Source: Haliclystus octoradiatus (taxonomy: Eukaryota; Cnidaria; Staurozoa; Stauromedusae; Haliclystidae). From it: a DNA stretch of 64,000 bases. The stretch covers positions 28,842,561 to 28,906,560 of the forward strand of contig OU744447.1 in NCBI GenBank assembly GCA_916610825.1, written 5' to 3'. Of the stretch, positions 56,801-64,000 are shown in pieces. Each line of letters starts with the position of its first letter. Positions within the stretch are counted from its first letter, which is position 1. The position numbers and the translations under genes were made by a program. Under the pieces are notes generated by a model. It did no database searches. It saw only the letters and a list, made by a program, of their open reading frames with translations, and was not told where the DNA came from.

Positions 56801-59800
56801 TAGTTTATGCTATATATGTTTTTTGTCAAATTAGTAGCCTGCGACCCTAAGACAATTTGTTTGGTATAGTTATCATATATAAAAATCTCTCTGAACGCAG
56901 GCTATCAAATTAGATGTTTCAGCGTTCTTGTTCTTGTGTGGTTTAGCTTCCACTTTGTAGATTGGGCCAGCAGCTGAGTAGGACAGACATTTTAAGAAGA
57001 GGTGCGCAGTCGCTCCCGCGCGCCTTCAAGGGCTATGTTCACACTTTTGGAGAGCGTTTGATAGGGCGCCCTGGCAATTAATGAATGTCCTAGCTAAATT
57101 TCAAACAAAACTATTTCGAAAATTTTAACCAACAGTCGAATGAGTTTAAAACTAAGAGCATGTGGTTTTCTTGATGTGGAAATAAAACGGAAGTTTGGAA
57201 GAAAATATACTGCTTATAGCAAAACTCTAAATAATTATTTAATCAGCCGTGTATAACTATATTGATTTATCTGAAGTATGTTCCTGCCTTTTTCCACTCA
57301 AATATGCATCGGTGACGGTTTCATTCGATGTCATTTTTATCCTTTCTTTTACTGCAATTAATAAATTATTGCTTCCCGATATTATATTTGTAATAAATTC
57401 TTGTATTGTAAAAACGGGAAAAGATTTAAAATCAGTCTCATACAGCTCTCCTGAAAATATTGAAAGCTTTAAATATACAAATCTGGACTTTTAGTATTCT
57501 TATCTCATGTCAATTTCTAGAAATTTGATACAAAAATGGTATATCTTGGAAATAGGGTGATTTGATTACAAACCGTCTACTGTACTACAATTGCGGCAAT
57601 GTAGGATTTCAGTAAACGTGAAACTTACATAGAAAACAGCACTAAGTTCTTCTCGAACACCAGATGTGTCAGCTGACGGAGGAGCGCCTTTCTTCGGACT
57701 AATGCCATTGTTAAAACATGTGAATTTCGTACCAACTAAGTTAGATCTACAATAAAAAACATGTGTTTTCTTCAATTTGTTTTGTAATTAGCAAAATTGT
57801 AATCGATACAGTGGATTGACATGCTTCTATATTTAACTGTTCCCATTGGTAGATCTATGTCACAAATAGGAATGTGGACGAAGTGCGAGCCAGAGTGCCA
57901 TGAAATCTTGCGAGCCGTGACGTCATTCGATGTGAGCCATGACTTCATTAAATGCGAGCCATGTTGAAACTTTGGTTAAACAGAATTTATAAGATTTACA
58001 CATAATATTTTGGATTTGTTGCTTTTTGATATATAAAAGTATCTATTGACAAAATTAGTACTTTTATGCACGTTTATAAAAGCATCTGAGAAAATGGGAG
58101 ATCAAATTAACCAAATATCAGCAAAGCAACAGAGACCTGCGATGGAAATGAAGATGATGAAAATGACTGAATCGAAATAACAGAGACAATTCAGACTGTT
58201 GCTATAACTACGAGTGAGTTAAAACCTCAATACAACAAACGTAACCCAAACAATCTGCTCACTTTATCATCTGTGACGACTGATCCACAGGCATGAGCCA
58301 TGGCCTTGCAAGATTATTATTCAAAATTAGGAAAGGGAGTCTGTAGAGCACAGAAAAATCTAAACACTTACCAAGTTTTTATTCAAGAGAAAAATAGCGG
58401 AAAATTTAAATATTTAACATTTGATGAATTTTCAAATACGGGTACAGTAAATATGACAGGAGCTAAAGGCAAAAAAGCGTTCAAAGAGGAACATTTCAAC
58501 GAAATAATGCAAGTTCCAAAACCTGGGAGCCATCTTGATTTTCAACTTGGCACCAATGATGTGGGCGATAGGGATATCCCCCCAGAAAAAATTAGAGCAA
58601 AATATTGATAATTGCATAACTTGCAAAGAACACATGAAAGAGGATTTCCCTATGACTTTGAAATGTGACTCATGTGACAAAATGATGCACCGGGAATGTT
58701 TTAAAGACATTAATGGTTTGGCAACGAGTGAAGAAGAATTTTCTGTTGTAAAACGCTTTTGAGGAATTTTTATAAAATATCAAGTGTGTATTGTTGACCA
58801 AAACAAGGAAAATAAATCTACAAAAAGAGACAAACAACTTAATACACTTATCTCAAAGCTGGAGAAAATATCAGAAAAAATTGATTCTAATATTCTACCG
58901 CATAGAAAAGAAACATGCCCTACCATATCACAATAATCCACATTTTCAGAAGTTGTAAAAACCCACAGATAAGAAAAAATATGTGAAAAAGCAAGCAAGT
59001 ATGAATCTGGGAAGAAAAAGAGAGAATGTAACATTGTGATTCGTGGACTTCAACAAACAGACGGCAAAACTGATCCCCGTACTGATATAGAACTTGTCAA
59101 GGAACTGTGCTACAACATTGAAATTCAAAACAGAAATCGACGATGTCCAAAGACTAGGAGAACAAAGATTTGGCCATGTTCAGCCATTTCTTGTGAATTT
59201 TCACAGTCTATACACAAACTACACACGGGATGAACAAAAATTAATGATATCATTGAGAAGGCAATGCAAAGACAAAAATGAAACAATAAATTCTCCTACA
59301 AAGCGACTTATTATTAGAGATTTTCAAATCTACAATAGATCAATTGTTAATGAACTTAACAATAATTATTGACAACCAAAACCTATCAGAAGTACATGGT
59401 TTCTGATTTGGCCGATCTACGGTCACAGCACTACTGAACATATCAGAAAACATTTTCAAAAACATGAAGCAAAAAGAACTGTCGATATTAATACTCCTTG
59501 ATTTGTGAGAAGCATTTGACAGCCTCCAACACGATATCCTTATTGATAAATTGGAACTTTTTGGGCTGACAGACAACTACCTAGCATGGTTCAAGTCATA
59601 CCTTTCTAACAGACAACAAATAGTTAACGCAAACAATAACATATCTGACATTATCGACTTGACTTGTGGGGTGCCACAAGGATCGATCCTTGGACCCCTC
59701 CTATTTTCGATATAAGTCAATGATTTACCGGAGGTAATAAATAATGGAAAAGTGATTCAATTTGCAGATGACACCCAAATGCAGTACAACTTCAACCCAA

Positions 59801-62800
59801 AGAGTCGTTTATCATGCACACAAACAAGCACCAGTATAAACAACGACTTGAAAAGTATCTCAGCCTGGTGCAATTCAAACTCTCTATTATTGAATGCCAA
59901 AAAATTTCAAGCCATAATTGTCGGCCACAAAAACTAACTACTCATGAAAATTACATCGAGCCATCATTGCAATCAGCAGAAGTGAACATAAATTTTGAAA
60001 AGAGCACCCGTAATCTTGGCGTCATCTTTGATTGTGAGATCACTTTCAACCAACATGTAACAGCAGCTTACAAGTTACGTTCAATAGCAAAACAACAGCA
60101 GTTTCTACCTTCAAAATTGTTTATCAAAGTTATCGAATCAAAAGTGATCTTCCCAGCTTTATATGCCATTACAGTCTGGTCATCTTGCTGTAAAACGCAG
60201 CTGAACCGCCTCCAAATCGGCCTTTAAAATTGGGCTGCAAAGATTATTTATTGTCGCATAATTTGATTTTATGAACAACATACTTCTACAATTAAATTGG
60301 ATTCACATTAGATCTATTTCTGAATTAAGCACTGTGTGCATGGCAAAGAAATCAATCACTTGATTTAATGGCCCCAATCTTGAAGAAATGTTCTCCAAAT
60401 CCACATCGGAGTATGCAAAAAGAACGCAGCCATACATCTTGCCAAAAGTTACAACTGAACAAAGAAAACGGTCAGTGGTATTTTGAGCAGCAGCCTTCCT
60501 CAACACGTACTCAAACTTTCGAGACCTAAATGGACTAACCTTCAAAAATGCAATAGCTAGTAAATTACGAGTCATAAATAAATAATAACAGTAAAAATAC
60601 AGACATCAGCCGCTTGAATTAATGTAAAAAAACTAATCTGTAATCACTATATATATCATAATAAATCTTTGTACATCGCTGTTTAAATGTCTATAATAAA
60701 CTACAAACAAACTAGATGAAAAATAAAAATTCACTTTCTCTGACTTGTGGATCTCTGAAATAAGAACGAGGCATTCCCATGACTACATATTACTAGATAT
60801 AGTTCTAAGAACTATATCAAAGTGAATTAAAAAGTTTATGTGAAGTACTATATTGAAAAGCAATAAATCCAAAATTGTATGTGTAAATCTTATGAAATTC
60901 TTTATAACCAAAGTTTCAACATGGCTCGCATTGAATGACGTCATAGCTCGCATTGAATGACGTAATGGCTCGCAAGATGTCATGACTCACTGGCTCTCAC
61001 TTTGTCCACACTCACAAATATACATAATTTTGGAATTAGAATCTGGACTGGCTTAGCCCTCATCTGACCAATCAGTTCATAATCAGCAGCATCATAAATA
61101 CCATTATGAATGGTTTGTGAAAAATAAGATCAGATAATTTATAACAACTCACAAACAATTAGAGTCAAAGGGAGAGAGTATGGGTCTTAGAGAATAGATT
61201 CAAGATAAGAAGATCAATCATATCAAGAAGAGTATACAAGTCTATATGTGTAGAAGAGCTCTTCAAAACCTCAGCAATGGTACTTCAAAATGAAAATTGA
61301 AGTTGAAGACACTGGTTTCCTTTTTCCTTCCTGCTATTTGGGCTGGTGAATATAAGACCCAATCTAAGCAAGCTGGACTTTTGAAATTGCAGACGTCTCA
61401 AGTGAGGCAATAGTTTAATAGGCAGTAGCTTATCCTGGATCCCTGCTGATGTAGAATAGACATACAAAAGGAGAAAAGACATGTTTGAAAGTTGATTCAT
61501 GGACAGCCCATTGAACATTGATGCACTACCACATTTGGACTTCCCCAATATCTTAATTTTGGTTCAATTGAGAGTGGAGGGAAATGGGATATCAAGTCGG
61601 GTGGAATGTGAGAGTTTGCAAAAAGAAAATGTATATTGAAACCAGTTATTGAAACTAAATATTGAAACTAATTCTGTGGATATTGATTAAAAGATGGAGA
61701 GAGGTAAAAGAGGAAAACAAACAATAATACAACGATAATAAATGAATGATTAGCCTTACAGGCATATCATATCAAAAGAAAGAGTAATAATAAAAACTAA
61801 ATTTAATCTGCTACACCTACAGTTTATCAGTTTGATTTTGACTACAGTCATTCACATACATACCAAATGATTATATTAACCTACCTCACTTTACCAATAA
61901 AACTTTCTCCACCTCTAGATAAATCGGTTGGATCAACGGAGATAAGATAATTTGATGTTTTGCTCTTCTTCCTTTTACGACCAGCTAACAGAAAAACCTA
62001 CAGAGTAAAAGAGATATTGGATTATTTTTGGACAAAGAGGTTTTTTGCAGAACCAAAACAGAATCATAAAAAAGTTATGCTCTTTTGATAGAGAAGAGAT
62101 ACACTAAATTTGGTAATGCACTACTTTGCTGATCTGCTTGCATTTCTGCTTTATATAATATCATGATTTCATTTTTTCGCGCTCTATTTTATTGATATAA
62201 ATCATCTAAAAATACAAATTCTCGACTATCAAAATATTAAATTCCCAACTATTGGTTTTGAAATGAATTATCAGCTATCGAATTATATTCTCAACATGTG
62301 ACTTTATATTCTCTCCCTATTTTGTCTACTACGGCGCGTCATTGTTATCAACATTCAATAACCAGTAATAGTTTAATGAATTAGAAATTGGTTGAAAATG
62401 TTTCTCAGGTTGGAAAAATGTGGTCTTCCTATTTTAAATTAATTTAGTTAGAAATAGAAGCATCAGCTGTCAATGCATCCCGGCCCAAAACTTTCTTTTG
62501 TATCCTGTTTAACAATAGATCATTCGTAAGTTCAACAAATACTAAACTTTTGACAAAATAGAATATTTTAAAACTTGTGTGATTGATGATGTTTAAAAAA
62601 TTTGTATTTGTATGTTAATAAAGTGTGGGCTATGTGGCAGTTTGTAGCTATGAAAATCAAAACAAAAAATTCACAACTAAAAATAAAAGATACTTTTCAA
62701 GAAAATTTAAATCCAAAAATTTTGCTGTGTAAAAAACAATTATTTTTTAAGAATAACAGACATGAAAGTTGTTTACTTGATATCTCCACGAACCGGGTAA

Positions 62801-63184
62801 GCTTACAGCTTTTTTTCACCGGGGTGGTTGGTTAATTTGTTAGTATTTTGAAGCTTGTGTGCGTTTAATAGCCGGATGCCCTTCCTGACGCCAACCTATA
62901 GTGCTCCGGACAGGGATTGAACCTGAGACCCTGCGGGCCGTGGTCCAACAATCTAGCCACTACACCAAGGCCGCACTTGAATTTGGTGACAGTAAGCAAC
63001 AACTTCTACATCTTTGTAGAATGTCAAATATGTTATGCATAGTTATACATTTATATATAATTGCATTACCTTTTTACCGTCATCTTTCTCCATGTGTAAA
63101 AAGTAAGTAGGAAACATTTGTCTGTCAACACCCTTTTTGTCTCTTGATATTCTACATTTAATTGTTACTCCTTGTGGTGCTGGC
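53826..63184 (-). CDS. TULP/TUB family: Tubby-like protein, C-terminal tubby domain (7 exons, 5' end off window)
   Basis: Tubby proteins bind PI(4,5)P2 and carry membrane receptors into cilia with the IFT-A complex. Coding exons in gene order: 63184-63070, 61997-61885, 57746-57629, 56288-56190, 55505-55418, 55269-55186, 53959-53826. All phases join. They give the whole tubby domain: [107 protein letters not shown], and the C-terminal signature [20 protein letters not shown] ending DGKLACE, stop. The basic K/R residues of the phosphoinositide pocket region (GRKRKKSK) are present. The N-terminal IFT-A-binding part is beyond 64000. Whether it is TUB or a TULP paralogue cannot be told. It converges on USO1. 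Confidence 0.93.
53960..55185. other. Last Tubby intron; GTTCATGAAC-like array at 54590-54790
   Basis: 54640-54790 has repeated TTCATGAAGT and TGTTCATGAACTG-like words with GGGCAATTTCATG, related to the 37.4 and 46.5 kb arrays. Nothing else was recognised. Confidence 0.6.
55757..55925. repeat. GATATCCCC dispersed repeat, inverted copy
   Basis: GAGGTGGGATATTA, GAGGGGATATTAAGTGAGG and GAGGGGATATTAACTGAG match the reverse complement of the 48.28 kb copy, including the outer word that follows (ACTGTAC versus ATACAGT). A shorter piece lies at about 61560-61610. Confidence 0.55.
56289..57628. other. Tubby intron with GC-rich hairpin-family copy
   Basis: 57003-57075 is the inverted diverged copy of the repeat at 3846-3920. 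The rest is AT-rich with no recognised content. Confidence 0.5.
57869..61011. mobile_element. 3.1 kb element with about 175 bp terminal inverted repeats and 9 bp target duplication
   Basis: The left repeat (57869-about 58045) and right repeat (about 60840-61011) are inverted and roughly 85% alike. TCACAAATA stands directly outside both ends (57860-57868 and 61012-61020). Each arm contains two to three subrepeats of GCGAGCCATGACGTCATT type with the palindrome TGACGTCA. Long inverted repeats plus a 9 bp duplication fit a non-autonomous Mutator-like element. Its interior is almost wholly the LINE relic at 58090-60590. It lies in a Tubby intron. Confidence 0.75.
58094..60590 (+). pseudogene. LINE relic with PHD-finger ORF1 and reverse-transcriptase remnant
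   Basis: ORF1 pieces: 58300-58608 ([19 protein letters not shown]), then in another frame 58605-58762 with a PHD-like pattern ([12 protein letters not shown], then [16 protein letters not shown]-x2-C...C-x2-C...H-x2-C), and about 59020-59130 with the LINE ORF1 core ([12 protein letters not shown]). ORF2 resumes at about 59400, so the endonuclease and much of the reverse transcriptase are gone. What remains includes [41 protein letters not shown] (catalytic) and [14 protein letters not shown]. Stops and frameshifts are frequent. PHD-type ORF1 proteins occur in the CR1/L2 groups of LINEs. It runs antisense to the Tubby gene. Confidence 0.75.
61021..61884. other. Right end of large Tubby intron: no gene seen
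   Basis: AT-rich. A minus-strand frame of 87 codons (61285-61548) has no recognised motif and is not Tubby sequence. A scrap of the GATATCCCC-type repeat lies near 61570. Confidence 0.45.
62839..62990 (-). repeat. Second tRNA-derived SINE family (short)
   Basis: The minus strand from about 62985 reads GGCCTTGGTGTAGTGGCTAG (A-box-like), then CAGGTTCAATCCCTG (B box), then CGTCAGGAAGGGCATCCGGC. The last word is a tail seen in tRNA-SINEs of many animals. It is distinct from the family at 11.85, 20.03, 27.5 and 45.9 kb. Confidence 0.75.
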
Positions 63185-64000
63185 CTAAAACACAACAAAA
63201 TAATATCCACACCATTATAAAGTAGGAAACAAGGATGAAGCAAAAGCATTTAATTTTCTTTGTACAGTGATACTAAAACTTAAAAACGCCCCAATTACTA
63301 CTATCAATGCATATGTACAATTATGGATAAAGCAATATATCGCTATTGTTTATTTATGAATCGTTATTGTAAACACTACATTGTCTGTATTTACAAGTAA
63401 GTAAGTAGAGTTCCATGTTTAACCACATTTGAAATTTATCAAATAGAATATATTTTCGTGGATGAATTTTGATATAAGTAATAATGTAAACTTTTAATGA
63501 TGTAATAATGTAAAAAATCTCAGTCAGACAAAGGCTGCTTTTCTTGGAAATATTTCTGTAGTTGCTGGCTGTGGCTAATAATAATTCAACATATATTTCT
63601 CTTTGAGATTCAACAAGATTTTCTCAAGTTAGTTACAGATGTATATGTCTCCTTTAACCTCTATTTTGGTGAGTAGAAATAGAATCTGCAAGCAGGATTC
63701 GACAAAGGTTCAGCCTTCAGGAATCCTAGAAGCATTTCAACATTTTCTTCTGAATTTTTTTGTTGATGTTTGACCAGAAAATCATAAATTTATCAATTTT
63801 CTTCTGAATTTGCTCTAGGCTTCCAGAATCTAGGATAGCAGGATTCCTACTTTTGTCGGACCATGCAAATATTTATCTCATAAATTATTTATATCGGATG
63901 TGAAGTTGTCTACCCACAAACACACACAAAAGTATCATATAAAATGCATGCTATAGAGTATATAACAAAGTTATGATTGAGTTACGGGAAAGGGATGAAT
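63185..64000. other. Upstream Tubby intron to window edge
   Basis: No further Tubby exon with matching phase was found before the window ends. The DNA is AT-rich. Confidence 0.5.

Noticed and set aside
61285..61548. 87-codon minus-strand ORF as an extra Tubby exon
   Set aside because: The tubby domain is complete without it, and it shows no similarity to the family.

Overview
The window is AT-rich, intron-rich animal nuclear DNA. Three host genes are recognised: a Mediator subunit MED16 homologue, a USO1/p115 vesicle-tethering factor with 28 exons, and the C-terminal half of a Tubby/TULP gene. The repeat content includes an Ngaro-type tyrosine-recombinase retroelement, P-element/THAP, hAT and LINE relics, and tRNA-derived SINEs. 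The short word AGGCCTA is scattered through the non-coding DNA. Together these suggest a marine invertebrate, possibly a deuterostome such as an echinoderm. The phylum is an inference and is not proven by anything here.

Layout. 0-20 kb is a graveyard of mobile elements: a hAT/BED transposase gene on the minus strand (0.37-3.07 kb), a decayed P-element with a THAP domain (5.2-7.8 kb), gag-like remnants (9.2-10.7 kb), a local tandem repeat (11.3-11.8 kb), a LINE 3' half (12.6-13.9 kb), a non-autonomous DNA transposon with palindromic tips (14.56-15.34 kb), a second LINE (16.0-17.3 kb), and Gypsy and Copia scraps (18.0-19.1 kb). 20.9-22.2 kb holds the 3' end of an unrecognised single-pass membrane-protein gene on the plus strand. 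It converges on MED16 (22578-25031, minus, no intron in the coding sequence).

MED16 and USO1 are head to head, with 276 bp between their start codons. That gap and its edges carry NRF1-like and YY1-like sites, so it is probably a bidirectional promoter. USO1 (25308-52148, plus) is built from 28 exons whose phases all match. Its introns hold SINEs, foldback elements, a perfect 2x87 bp inverted repeat, a roughly 680 bp tandem duplication, and a nearly complete antisense Ngaro-like element (38.46-43.96 kb). At least one USO1 intron uses a GC donor. Beyond its acidic region the protein has an unusual C-terminal extension with clathrin-box-like and DLF motifs.

USO1 and the Tubby gene (minus, 53826-63184, continuing off the right edge) converge tail to tail. 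The large Tubby intron contains a 3.1 kb element with long terminal inverted repeats and a 9 bp target duplication. Most of its interior is a LINE relic with a PHD-finger ORF1. All coordinates, splice sites and similarities come from reading the sequence by eye; no database or alignment was run.
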